Source of the DNA: Dermanyssus gallinae
Lineage: Eukaryota > Arthropoda > Arachnida > Mesostigmata > Dermanyssidae
Direction of reading: 5' to 3'
DNA length: 64,000 nucleotides
Assembly: GCA_003439945.1 (NCBI GenBank)
Contig: QVRM01001482.1
Location: 88,198 to 152,197 of the forward strand
Both the position numbers and the translations under genes were made by a program. Below, in pieces: positions 35,656 to 47,901 of this stretch. The notes under the pieces are model-generated. The model saw only the letters and a list, made by a program, of their open reading frames with translations, was not told the origin of the DNA and searched no databases. Numbering within the stretch: the stretch's first letter is position 1; every line of letters begins with the position of its first letter.

Positions 35656-35686
<31 letters not shown>
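35656..35686. repeat. (TA)n array at the transposon insertion site
   Basis: TA repeat starting directly at the element's right target dinucleotide. Tc1 elements insert at TA, so insertion into a TA array, or later growth of the array from the target site, both fit. Confidence 0.93.
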
Positions 35687-35689
<3 letters not shown>

Positions 35690-36092
35690 CATATACATAC
35701 TATGTGTCTTAAGCACCGGGACGTCCGCGGGTGACGGAATGGGAAGTTTGCTGGCCATACTTGGCTATTTGCAGTCGCAGGTTCTATCCCAACGTGAAAC
35801 ATCTCAGTCTTGTCACGATTAGTTCCATTAATTTATAACAGTTAACTCGTTGCACTGAATTTTGACCTGCGTATTTATTATATGGGAAACGTCCCAACAG
35901 ATTATTAGCAAGGAAATATGATATCGAACTATAACAGAATTTTTATATTATAGACGTATCCACCTTTACGAGTTTTGTTCTTTCACAGTTTCTTCTGGTA
36001 CTTCACTACATTACCAGATGCTGTTAGGAAGCGAGGTTAGGATTTTTTTTATATGCGCTCTTAGTAGAATTATAAACACCTCTGCGCTGCAT
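35687..36092. other. AT-rich non-coding DNA
   Basis: Nothing beyond AT-rich sequence is seen. Confidence 0.5.
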
Positions 36093-36302
36093 GTATATAT
36101 ATATATATATATATCCGTTGAAATGTCCTAACTAGTCAAGGAAGTCTGCAAAAGGGAGTTATCAAAATCGACATATTTTAGTATGTGAGTTCAGCAGCAG
36201 AATATATATATATATCCGTTGAAATGTCCTAACTAGTCAAGGACGTCTGCAAAAGGGAGTTATAAAAATCGATATATTTTAGTTTGTGAGTTCAGCAACA
36301 GA
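36093..36302. repeat. 101-bp direct tandem duplication with AT arrays
   Basis: Starting from CCGTTGAAATGTCC, the segment at 36115-36200 is repeated at 36216-36301, a period of 101 bases, each copy preceded by a short AT array. The copies differ at only a few positions (for example GAAGTC versus GACGTC). A tandem duplication with its edges in AT arrays suggests slippage or unequal exchange between the arrays. Confidence 0.95.
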
Positions 36303-38018
36303 GCAGAAGCATGTCATGTTTATAGATAATTACGTAACACTTTCAGAGAGTAGCTGCGACTAAGTTTGATCGATTTCATGCTTTCATGCTCAGAATCGAG
36401 AATTTATTTCTTAAAAGTAAATCTCTTGGTTGACTATGTTTGGTATAGGACACGAACATATTGCGTACTAGAATACAGAGAACTCAAAGATTTGCTAGCT
36501 GAGAACGTAGCAACGAACTTAGTTTTGCCCAATACTCTAGCTACCATTGACCAACTAACTAGGTGTTTGGAATAGGTTCTAAACTCTGCAAATGGACGCA
36601 AAACGTATTGGTTCGCTGGGCAAAGTATCGCCTACGTTTCACCAATATGTGCTGCTTCATTGGTGAAGTGGGAGCATTGCACACTACGAAATGTTTATTG
36701 AACATTGTGCAAACCGTTTTAGGAAAGGCTGCGATGAGCGAAAATAACTATATACTGTGGCCACCTAGGAACCTCGTAACAAACATGAAATCAAGACGCT
36801 GATAGGACGATGTAAAAGTTTCCGTGCAGTTATGCAGTGATTGTAGAGGAATGTGGATTGTGGACTCAGAAATTGACGAAATAACGCTTTGGTCTATATT
36901 TATATATATGTATATATATATATAATCGTCTGCATAACGCACCGGTTGCACGCTAGCCATTAGGTACGTATGATAAATTTAAACGACTTAATATCCTAGA
37001 ATAGATGTCTAATACTGTTTGGTGTCCGTAATATTAGCGGCACCTTAGATAGATTGACTAGTTTAATATCAATATTTGAAATTTGATTACCTCGGTGTAT
37101 ATACTCTTATTCTGTAGTTTAATTATAATCATTTACATGTTTTAGGAAAATTAGCTTCTTTTGAACTAGTTTTGCTTTAAACAAAAGTTTGAGGTTTTTT
37201 GATACACTCGTTTTCCTGACTCATCATAATAAAGTAATTAACAACGTAGCGTTCAAGAAATTAGCTTAACGAGAACAAGTCGCAATTGTGTACGCCAATA
37301 AGAGAGGGCTTCCGATGCCAGAGAGTTTTGATAACGGTGTCTGGCGAACACACTGGTCTAAACCGAAACCCAAGGGTGGACGGGTGAAGGCTTTAGGTAT
37401 ATCCCAAGACTTTCGCTATGCTTTACCTCCCCCTTTACCGTTCTATCATTTCTTCTGCCTATATATAGCTCTCTCTCTCTCTCTCGTACTTAGTTCGTAC
37501 TCGGAGAGATCGGCTGTGAACAAAGTCCCCGTCAGACTTTGCGGGGAAGACGTAGAAGTTGCTAACGAGCAACATACGAAGCATCTCTTCAGCAGCAGCC
37601 GCTACGATACAGTGGCCTACTACTACTCTTTACTACAGTTTCCGCTGCTAGACGACTGAAATCGGCTCAGTCGTCATCGAGGGTAGACGAGGAAAGAAGC
37701 CACGCGTCTCTGTCGAGTAACGCGCAAAGCCGCGATGCTCGACGCAGGGCAAAAGATCCAGATGGGACCGCAAAAGTTGCTCTCATCTATATCTATCACC
37801 AGCGATCCACCAGCTACCATCGCCCGCCCGCGCGAGAGAGGTTGAACGAAGGAGAGAGATGGGGGACAGAGGGAAAGAGAGTGAGATGATGAGTACATGC
37901 GATGTTGGTTTTCACCTGCCAAACCTCAGCGCAACTTGAACTGACACGGAGGAAGCCGAATCGGCTTGTCGATGTCGAAGTCGACATCGGGGGCACCGAA
38001 GCGCTCATATGCCGTCGT

Positions 38019-38021
<3 letters not shown>
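36303..38021. other. Non-coding DNA
   Basis: AT-rich to about 37.25 kb, with an AT array near 36896-36923, then GC-richer. A CT array lies near 37470-37486. A + strand open frame at 37288-37659 has no recognisable domain and no clear splice context, so it is not called. Confidence 0.45.

Positions 38022-38068
<47 letters not shown>
38022..38068. repeat. (AT)n microsatellite
   Basis: About 46 bases of AT repeat followed by ACATACATATACAC-type sequence. Confidence 0.96.
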
Positions 38069-38072
<4 letters not shown>

Positions 38073-38468
38073 CATATACACATATATACATACATACATT
38101 TAAAAATATGACCACGTACTCTAACGGCGACGCAAAGTTCCCATCGGAGAGCCCTTATGCTATCTGGACGCCTCGATGGATGAAGCGTCGGAGATGTTCT
38201 ATTCGAATTGTCATTGGTTGGTATTAGCGGGAATACCACGCGATACTATTGCGTAAAGACAGGGGTGGCCACAAATCTAACAACGGTGAATACGCCTCAT
38301 GGGTTTACGCGTAACCTGAACCGATAGAAACGAGGTCTTTAAATATACGGTCGCGTACGGGAACTAGGTCCGCTCAAAAATTATTTATGAAATCAACTAA
38401 GATCTCGCATTGAAGTCAAACAACGAGAGTTTTGTTTCGCTGAAAGATACAAATTGCATCATACACAC

Positions 38469-38471
<3 letters not shown>

Positions 38472-38510
<39 letters not shown>
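38472..38510. repeat. (AT)n microsatellite
   Basis: About 39 bases of AT repeat. Confidence 0.96.
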
Positions 38511-38514
<4 letters not shown>

Positions 38515-41500
38515 CATTTAGATCAAGCAGATTTTTCTGCAGAACACGCCGGTTGATTGGTTCCTTCATGCGTTGAAAACTGGTTTTCCCGCAAACGTAG
38601 ACTAAGCACAACAATGTAGACAAACAAATGCAGAATAGCTACGTTTATAATATTTATTCTCATTTTAAGCAAAACGTTGCCGTCTCCTTTTTTTATTGGG
38701 AAAACTACTTTCTTGCTTTCTTTTTGGTGAAAGACCTTGTATATATATATATATATATTGTGTAACCTTGTGATTCCTTATGAAGGTACACTTTTTACTA
38801 CTACTACTACTACTACTAATTGTATACGTATATTGCAAGTAAAGGCGAATACACACACCTGCTGCGTAGTTTCCATTCACGCCCTCCAACAGGGCAAAGC
38901 AGGCAAGCGCGGTTTTGGCCTGGCGTGGTGGCTTTCTCGGTGGAGCTATCGAAAACACACCCCGAACGAGGCACACTGTATTACATACAACTGCCAGACG
39001 TTTGTTCGGTGTTTCAGTTGTTGATATTGTTATTGATCAGCTGCTGCCTGCTGCTGCGGCGGCGGCGCGATAGCAGCAGCTGAGTACCTTTATTTAGATA
39101 TTTATTTATTTAGCGCCTCACTCCTCCACCTTTGGGTCGCCTTTGTGTTGCACGGCACAACGAAGAAGAAGTCGGGGGTGGCCTTCGTGGTGGTGGAGGT
39201 GGAGGTGGTGGGGCATTGTGGTGGCGCCCGCCGCACGCCGCGTTGCTGACATGCCGCTTTGGCCGACTGACTATTCCGACTCTCGGATGCAGAAGTCAAT
39301 CAGCAAACTTCCTTTAGGGGTTGCACGCTGCCCCCCCCGGACAGCCGGCAGACTTCAAGGTACTCGATGAAGCACGGCGGACGCCTCTCTCTCTCGCGCG
39401 CGCTCTCTCTCTCTCGCTCTCTCTCTCTCTCTATATATATATACATATCTTACTCTCTATCTATATCTTACTCTCTATCTCTATTTGCCGTTGAACCCTA
39501 TCTATCCGTCGTCTCGCCGAACTTACAGTCACGCGCTACCTCTAGATTAGAAGCAAGCAACGACAGCCCTCGGGCCGCCACTGCTCGCCAGAGTGGCTGT
39601 AGTTGCCGCAGTAGTAGTAGTAGTAGTAGGACAAGGAGCGGAGTAGTCGTAGTTACAACAATATTAGTTGTTGTAGCTTAGTAATAGCAACAAGTAAGAA
39701 GAGCGATAGATGACTGTCGTATTGGGCACCCGGCAATTTCACCTACTCCCTCACTCCCGTCGGGCAGCGACAGTTTTGTGCTGTGGGCGCCGACTGTAGG
39801 TGGGGGAAGACATGTAGGTGGGTCTTCAGCAGCGCCAGCAACTGCTAGTACGTCGCCGTAGAGCAGCAACAACAACAACAATAACTAAGTACGTTGCCGC
39901 CGCCGCCACGAAACGCCTGGTGGCCGGGGCCAATCGCGTTTCGTATAATTAGCCGATACGAGGCCGCGCGACATGAGTTCGACTTGAGTCAGTCAGTGAG
40001 TGAGTGACACGCTTACTTGCTTGAGGAAGGATCATGCAACGCATTAGGGCAGTGACGTTGTCCAATGCGGCAGTTAGTGCAACCGTGCAACCCGAGCTCA
40101 TTTCCCAATCGAGACCGCAACACGCCGTTCAACAACAGCTAGCGTTCGACAGCGCTACATCTGTAGCTAACGTCTGCGCCCTGTTCGAAGGAACAGAGTC
40201 CTCATTGTGCCTATTAACCCAAGGCAGCGGGGTAAACATCGTGTAGTACATATGTTGGTATGTCGCCTATCGTCACTTAGACATCACTAAGCGCTATTAA
40301 AGCCAAAAAAGCAAACGGAGCATACGGAGTTTGTGCAATCAGAACATCGTTGCAAAACGACCTCAGTGACAGTATAGTCCGCCTTGCGGGGTTTCGCACA
40401 AACTCGTGCGCCCCCCTGTTTTGTCAAAGAAAGGGCAACGATGTCAACACGGAAGGCTCGCCGAGCGTACGACAACAGGTACAACAACTGCAACAATTAC
40501 TACTACTACTACTACTACTACGAGAACGACTGCTGTGGCTGCTAAATTAAGGTTATCCCTTAAACGGTCGGACTTGCTGCAGCGAGACTCAGCTCGCTAG
40601 ACTTCAGAGTGAAATCCTTTTGGCACTTGTCAAGTGAGGGGTCCCGCTGTCAGGCGAGAAGCATTCGGGGGGGCCTTGATTAAACTCGGAAGCCGCAGAC
40701 AAATTGAGACCTCAGACGTGTAACGATCATCGAATTATAAGTGCGCTGACACTGAAACGGAGCAAAGCCAATGAACAGCACACAAGCAATCCCACACCCT
40801 CGGCAACACAACTACGGTTGCACTATCCACCTTGACGGTCTGTTTCGCCTGCATTGGCCCTGCACTTCATATACTGTGTTTTGTTCTGCATTCTGTTGAG
40901 GCATGATTGGTACCGACGGGCATATACCATAATTGGCAATTTCTACCTTGTTTTTAAACATTCCGTCTGCCTAACGACTGCAATGGACTCCCGGGGCTAT
41001 GTATGGATGTGCTATTTCTATGACTACCACACCACTACACAATGGTCTAAGAGGGTCAGGAGTTCGTCCGAGTCCAACTTTGGGGCTTTGGTTATGCGGG
41101 GAGCAGCGACACAACACTGAGCTGCTGGTACTTAAGACGCCATGCAAGCCGTTTCTCCCGATACACTTCTCGGGAAGTCTTTAAGTGCATGCCTGCTTAC
41201 GATCGGCAATGTCGCCGCAGAGCTTTTGCGAGCATTAACTGTCAAGTAGATGGCGGGTAAGAAAAGAAGCTGTATGAAAAAGAGGCATGAAGAGCGTATG
41301 CCATAGCAGCTACACCAACAGCGTTTCGTCGGCGTAATTTTTCAAGAAGTTCATTAACACTAACTACACACCGTAGTACTAGTTTACGAGCAGTTGCTCG
41401 CCCTCTAATTTCTGGCCGACAAGTGGCGGTATTCGCGGCTGGCCGAATGAATGAATGAATATAAATAGCATCGTCGTAAACAGGCGAGGCCGCCTTCGAG

Positions 41501-41826
41501 AGTATCGTCTCCTCTTTCTCTCATATTTTACGCACTATCGCAGCGTCCTGCTGGCTGTTTTGAATCCGCCGCTCGATCAACGGCGAACAGGATAATACAC
41601 GGCAAATAAAACCCCCTCGCACGATAGCTCCGAAGAAGCTACAAAATCAGCTACGAATTGTCGTCCGGTCGAGCGGACAACAGTGTCGGCGTGTTTGCGC
41701 GCTACAATCTTTATTGCATGATGGTTGTTGTTGAGCGTGGCGAACGAAAGGCACGCCAGCACGACAGCAGGGTGACAAAGTTCCTCAATCGTTTTCACGA
41801 AAGCATAGTCGAACAGTTATAACACA

Positions 41827-41854
41827 AACTACAACACTGTACAATGTTGTAGTT
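41827..41854. repeat. Exact inverted repeat, 10-bp arms, 8-base spacer
   Basis: AACTACAACA at 41827-41836 is matched in reverse complement at 41845-41854. Short, so chance is possible on its own, but it adds to the set of exact hairpins in the window. Confidence 0.75.
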
Positions 41855-41986
41855 CATGTTGTTGCTATTTTAGTGAAAAATATTTGCCGATTTCGTTTTA
41901 TCTTGGCATGTGCAAGTGTCCTACATCAAAGCATTTCCCTGCATTTCTCTCTCACTTTCTCCTTTTCTCGTCTCTCTTTCTCTCTC

Positions 41987-41987
<1 letters not shown>

Positions 41988-42075
<88 letters not shown>
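41988..42075. repeat. Longest (AT)n microsatellite in the window
   Basis: About 88 bases of TA repeat with one TTTA interruption near 42007-42010, directly after a CT-rich stretch. Frames here read Tyr-Ile repeats on both strands and are not genes. Confidence 0.98.
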
Positions 42076-42078
<3 letters not shown>

Positions 42079-43299
42079 TGCGCCCTATCACCCTTATCCA
42101 GGTATTTTGGGCCATATGTATGCCTTCGCCTCCCGTCGCCTGAAGTGTAGAGAGGTATAACTCTACGACCTCGGGCTGGGGGTCGGCAACCGTATGGTAG
42201 GAGCATCATCTAACGACGAAATACTTAGTATTAAGCGGCGGCGACGCCGACGACGACGGGAGGATACGATAAACCTCTTTGATTAATAGTCGTAACTCAA
42301 CGCGCGCGGACGCGAGAGGAAGGGCCACCGAACGGGGAGAAAGTGCAGGCGTAGAACCTGCTGTGGGCGGCTGTTAAAACGACAAAGAAGATTAACATTT
42401 ATTATTAGATACAAGACTGGCCAGATAGATGGATACGCAGGTGGGCGGGCCTCAGTCGCCACGAATAGCTGAATGGAGGCACACTGAAACGATGCGTATC
42501 GCTTTCTCGCACAGAGCGAGCGGGCGAGAGTGGGAGAAGGGCAAAACTTGTGGTATTTCTAATCATTGTAGTATAAACATAGTTAAATACGCCGAGTAAG
42601 AGGCATTTGTGTAACGTGATATGGGCGTATACAGTTGTAGCTAGGCGCTTTTAAAGCGCGAACATTGTCTACGTGTCCGTAAACGAGCACGGCAATTAAA
42701 CAGAAGAGTGTCGTCGTTAATTATTTACAAGTAATACGAACACGCACGTGCATACTGTTGCAATGCTAACTAGAAAAAACAGTTGCATGATTGAATCTCT
42801 GTTAATTGCAAAATGCTTGCAATCAGTTCATTTTTAGTCCATTATCAATTAACTACGATACATTGAACGTTGAACACGAGCACCAAACCATGCCATGCAT
42901 ATAAAGTAATCTCTAGTTAGAAAAAAAGTGGTAAGCTTTAACACCTGTCAGAAGTGGAATTGTCTACCCGTCACATGCTTCGTGACACCCGTGGGACTCG
43001 TTGGACATTACTGCAATGTTTGCATAAAGAAATTGTATAATAATAATAATAATAATAATAAATAGTTGGCGTAAGGTTTTTCTTTCTAAAGAGGATTTTT
43101 GCGCTTTCAAATACGTGCAGAAATAGGGTGGTCCATGTGTGGAAAGGTGGCCCACTGCTGACAGAGGAGCTGCAAAAAACGATGCAATCGAAAGAAAACG
43201 AGCGCCTTTGACGTTTATATGCGGAACTGGAAAACCAAAATTTGTGAGATAGACATAGGAATTTAGGGGACAGCAGAAATGAGGAGCACTGGGTAGAGG
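42076..43299. other. Non-coding DNA before LINE tail
   Basis: Mixed composition, with an AAT array at 43038-43062. Nothing else is recognised. Confidence 0.5.
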
Positions 43300-43308
43300 G
43301 CTAGCGGG

Positions 43309-43494
43309 GTGAAAGATCGGCATTTAACTACGACCTTTGCAGCCTACAGATTTCACTACGTTCTATGCAACGTGGAGGGCTTCCATGAACCACAAGACAA
43401 ATGTCGATGCAAACAATTCTGGAGTAAATGTGATAAAGACCACGCCGCGGTTTGTTCGGCAGTTCGGTTCATAGCAGAACTGGCAAAACGCTAG
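43309..43494 (+). mobile_element. LINE C-terminal fragment (Cys/His tail)
   Basis: The frame opens with MKDRHLTT and contains YRFHYVLCNV, then FHEPQDKCRC and later DHAAVC. FHEPQ followed by C-x-C recurs in the LINE at 59.8-61.1 kb (FHEPQATCIC), and the ending resembles the C-terminal Cys/His motif of that LINE and the fragment at 61.4 kb. It is therefore read as a 5'-truncated copy of the same LINE family. RT is absent. The copy appears to end near 43580 at an AAATAAAAAAATATATATTA tail. Short length limits confidence. Confidence 0.65.
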
Positions 43495-44476
43495 ATTGAT
43501 TGTTGTGTCGAAACCCTGTGATGTAACATAAACGCACTTACCCAGCCCGGGTGCTAATACACAAATAAAAAAATATATATTAAATTGTTTAAAACGCGGA
43601 CACTGTATAAAAAATGCCCCTGGAGAAGGCTCTAACGTCACTGCGAAATGTTTTATTCTCGTAGATCCTCTAGTTGCACCGCAAACGGTTTAGGGAAACA
43701 TTTAACTACGAAAAACGAAATCGAGGCCAGCAAGTCATAAGTCACATCGCAACTGCTTGGCACGTACGTTTGCCTCATTAAGAAAAAAAAAAAATGTTCT
43801 GATCTGGCCGCTCAAATATGCATACGTTTGCAGCATTCGAAAGGCGCTAGGTCTCTCGCTAACTGTGTGTGTGTGTGTGTGTGTCTAGAATATGTCGTCA
43901 CCCCAGCGTATCGTAACCCCATTCGCGTAACATCGCAGCGAGGATGGACAGCACAAGGAGCGAGGTCCGTGTGCTGCTTTTTTTTCTTGCTATTCTATTA
44001 TTGTAGTGCCGCTTCTAACTAATTGAATCACCTTCATTGGCCTCGTTTCTTTCCGGTTCCGCCGGTAGTTCCGCCGGCACAAACTGGAGAGCAGAGATTT
44101 AGAGCTTTCCCGGCTTTCCTCATGCACCATCCTTTATACATGTTGGTACATGCGCAGCACAATACGATACGCGAGACGCATATGTATTCACTCTTCTTGT
44201 CGGTGGCGCAATCGATCGTCGACGACGCCGGAAGACATCCATCTTATCGAATGAATATCTATCTGTACGTCGTCTGTCTACACATGTCTGTGTACGTGTC
44301 TGCGAACCCGCTATTCGACGGAACCCGGAACAGGTTCCCGTTCTCAGGTGGCCTAATTGCATTATCATATAAATATTTTTCAATCTATCCAGGCTATCAC
44401 ACACAAACACACACACACACACATACTCGCACACTACTTACCACTCCCGCATTTGCTCTTGTTCTGTCTCCCGCAA

Positions 44477-44477
<1 letters not shown>

Positions 44478-44513
<36 letters not shown>
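44478..44513. repeat. (ACT)n microsatellite
   Basis: Twelve ACT/TAC triplets in a row, giving poly-Tyr or poly-Leu frames. Confidence 0.96.
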
Positions 44514-45232
44514 GGGAGCTCGCGTCTCCCACTGATGCACCGCTATATAAGTATGCGTATATCGATCGATCGGGCTACAACAGCTCCAGTCTGCGCCAGT
44601 CTGCTGGAATCGTCACCACGTTGTCGAATTTTTGCTCTGGCTCGTTACTAGTCGAGTTAAATCCTGCGTGCGGAACCTCTGCGCTCGCTCGCCAGTATTG
44701 AACTGAGCCGTCAATACTGCTACCAATGCTGGTAGAGATGCTGCGGCGGCGTCTTCGCCGCCTCGCTTCCAACGTGGCCCACCACCACGGCGTCGATGGA
44801 GCCGATCTAGCCGGCTGTGTATAACCTCGGTCGTTGAGTGAAAACAGGTTTACCCCATTCGCCACAGAGAGGCGAACAATTGTTTCGAATATTAAGATTG
44901 GCGACTCATACGAAGTACGACTAACGCTACCTATGCTATCTGCCGATTGAGTAAGTTTTGGCCTAAGCCGGTGCCCTCGAATCGCAAATAGAAGACTATG
45001 TCTTTACAATCATGTTGCAGCGCCATTGCTTCATATGAAACAGCTAGTGAATGTATAGTGTGAAAGTCTGCTGCGGAGAACAATAGTGAAATCGAATTAA
45101 AGAAAAAAAAATATATATATATATACACTTTATGCATTTTTTATTGGATTTTAACTAACCTATAAATCTAACAATCTGCTCACTGTAAAAACTTCTTTCT
45201 AACAACCCTAAAAAACAACTATATCGTCAGTT

Positions 45233-45273
<41 letters not shown>

Positions 45274-47359
45274 GAGAATGTTAACCATCACAGGTTGAAA
45301 CTCTCCACTCAGCTGGCGGGCTAATCTTCGAAATTCGTTTAATCCTCGGGGCGAAATTAATTTGTTGGGTTGTTAGGTCGAAACTCTGTTCGTCAATTGA
45401 TCAAATGCTAAAGAATGCGTGACAACGACATGATGCACACGAACAGGCTACTACAGTAAGCGACTTTCAAGCGCTCGCCGTCGCTGCTCTGACGAGCGCC
45501 GTTCTGCTCAGTTTTTTGGCCCGACTGAAGTGATTTGAGTGAGATTACTCGGCGGCAAACCCAGATGGCCCGATGCGGGGCTCGGTGCAAGTCGGATGCC
45601 GAGCGCCGCCCGAATACCATTACAACTACTAGACTTGCAACTACTGCTACAATTACTACGACACGCCATGAGTCGTTAGTGCTTGGCGTCGTACCCTTGT
45701 GCAGACCCGGCTGCTGCTGCTGCTGCGGCCGCCGCCAGGACAGCAAGGGCGTCGACCTGCGACAGGGGCGTTGGTGGTATTGGGTTGCTTTGCACCGCCG
45801 TGGACCTCATCGAAACCACGAATAAGGTTCCAGCATGTTCTCGAAGTCTGTCCTGTAAAGTCCTAAAGCTCACCGCGTAGCGCTAAATCTTTATTGCTGG
45901 AGGGTGATCATCAGCGTGGTGGCAGCGTCGTGATCCGACCGTAACTGTTGTGGCTGTTGTTGCCTTTCTTGTTGTCATTGTTGTTGTCGTCGTCGTCGCC
46001 CCCGCCGCCGCTCGACTCTTTATTGGACTTCGAACTCCAGCTTTCCCTTGAGAACTCTCTCTCTCTCTTTCATCCCGTTTTCCTTTTTTCTCCTTTTCTA
46101 TTTCTCGCCTGCTCCCTATTTCCTTCCATTGCTCCCATTTGCAACATCTCGTTGCCTGTTCCATATGTACCATAGGCGTTTGGCCGCCTTCCGATGCTTC
46201 GGCATTCTCCTTCGTAAGAAGCGGGGACAAAACGTGAACGAGAGAGAGAGAACTACAGGAAACGCGTCTAGGATTAAACTGGGGTCAGGCTGTCTTCGTC
46301 GTCGCTGCCGCCGCCGTTGTCGTAGCCATGTCATGGGTTACAAGCGGTCTGTAATGTTCGTTAGGTAATCCCCCTCCCGATCCTGGACCCCAGACCCCAG
46401 CAACCCTGCTTGCTAACACACTGCTCATGCCGGTCGCTCCCCAGGACGCGCACACACACGCAGAGTAAGAGGCGGGCCCTTGGCGCTTAGCCCTTTGCAC
46501 GATCGACCCAGCGACCGAACAGCCGATGTCTGCCGGCCTGCCGGCTTTATCGCTATCCGCAACAGTTTCTCTCGATTAGCATACGCACGGTATCAGCCAG
46601 CATTTGCCTCTCCCCCCCCCCCTCCACTGGCCGGTTGCGGGCCGCGGTGGTTCAGCCTGCACTGCATAGCCCACCCCGGCCCTACTCACCGTGTTCGTCG
46701 TGTCCGTTTTCCTACTCTATGTCCCCTCAACCCCCAGACGTAGCGCCCCCTTCTGCTTGTGCCCCAAAACGACTAAGTGCGGCGTAGCAGCTCGTCCTGA
46801 GCTACCATCTGAGCGGGAAACCGCCTGTTGAAATCCCTCTTCGTTCTCTCTCTGTTCATCTCGCTCTTTTGCCTTCGTTCGCTCACCTCATCCACCTCTG
46901 TTCCCTGCCTAGAGTTCTGCCTTTCTCTCTCTCTCACTCTCCCTCTCGGTCTCTCGCTGTTTAGTCAAAGATCATGATCGTCATTAACTACACCAACGAC
47001 AGCAAACGACCTATGTGCTTAACAACTGACGGGCCGGCTTCTTCTGCTGCCGCTGCTGTTGCTGATGCTCCGAATTCTATAGGCTGCCGATAGGCACCGT
47101 GGTAATGATGCGATGGACAACGCGTCGTTGCCACAAACGATATTGCGTACCTGTAGACAATTTGTGGATGCGTCAGAAAATTAATACTAATTACTTTAAT
47201 CGGCGCGACGATGTGGAAGAGATGGCCCGACACTTCGCATGCGAGTTAGACGGCGAGGATCGGTTCCTTGTAAAACCGAGTAATGTATACTAAAAATTCG
47301 TTTACTGCCGCCAACTTAGGGTTAGATTAGGTAACTGAATAGAACTCCGTGACAAGTTA

Positions 47360-47392
<33 letters not shown>
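47360..47392. repeat. (AT)n microsatellite
   Basis: About 33 bases of TA repeat. Confidence 0.95.
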
Positions 47393-47395
<3 letters not shown>

Positions 47396-47735
47396 CAAAA
47401 CAGTAAATCACTTCAATTCAAACTTAGCTCATAAGTTTATACATGTGTATCTCAAGCGTTTAACACTAGTGCCAGCAGAATGAATTGTGTCCAAGGTGTA
47501 TACCCACGTGCATCCGGATGCAATGGCATTGTGACCAAGAGGGCCCTTGGTGAGCTGGTGGTGTTCGCCCCGATCGACTTCAGGATCTGTGGGTTCAATG
47601 ACAGTTAGATACAAGAGAGGACAAATAAGAGCGCAAGTAAAAGGTGGGAATTGAAAGCTTTATTAGCTCTACTTCATTCGCTGTTGCGCTTTAAAGCGAC
47701 GGCGGTTCTGTATCGTCGATCCCGGTGGCGTGCCC

Positions 47736-47901
47736 GGTGACGTGGTGCATTCGGCTGGGCCTCGCGACCAGAGGAGACACTAGATAGGTGCGCGGGTTCG
47801 AGCCCCACCGTTGCACATTTGTATTTATGGGGTCCGTGTATAAACCAATGCGAAAAGCAGTTCCGTGGACGTTAAATCATGGCTGAGGTTCAGCCCGAAA
47901 A
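47736..47901 (+). mobile_element. SINE family A, copy 2 (tRNA-derived)
   Basis: Same body as 13849-14018, in the opposite orientation. The head has the A-box-like GGTGACGTGGTG and B box GGTTCGAGCCCC; the shared tail continues through CCGTGGACGT and GGCTGAGG to AGCCCGAAAA. Compared with copy 1 it has several extra bases between the A-box region and the GACCAGAGGAGACAC segment. Two dispersed copies with the same non-tRNA tail rule out a plain tRNA gene. Confidence 0.85.

Larger units (their letters stand above)
38069..41987. other. Non-coding DNA with microsatellites
   Basis: Contains AT arrays (38472-38510 and 38741-38758), ACT triplets (38798-38818), CT and AT arrays (39388-39443), GTA triplets (39611-39630), ACT triplets (40496-40521) and a 10-bp-arm inverted repeat at 41827-41854. 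GGT-rich DNA near 39186-39230 gives poly-Gly/Trp frames. No gene is supported. Confidence 0.5.
43585..47735. other. Non-coding DNA with microsatellites
   Basis: GT array at 43866-43884, CA array near 44400-44422, ACT triplets at 44478-44513, AT arrays at 45110-45125 and 45242-45272, CT array near 46925-46955 and AT array at 47360-47392. Longer frames (44023-44535 on +, 45408-45746 on -) carry no domain and run through the repeats. No gene is called. Confidence 0.5.

Noticed and set aside
37970..37990. CGATGTCGA/TCGACATCG near-palindrome
   Set aside because: Only 9-bp arms made of GTCGA-type words; could easily arise by chance in this composition.
41873..42160. Tyr-Ile repeat 'proteins' over AT arrays, here and at many other sites
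   Set aside because: Alternating AT reads as Tyr/Ile in two of three frames on both strands; not genes.
47736..47810. tRNA gene call from the GGTTCGA box (also at 13.95, 56.02 and 59.41 kb)
   Set aside because: All four sites continue into a shared non-tRNA tail present in a second dispersed copy, and the cloverleaf stems are degraded; they are SINE heads.
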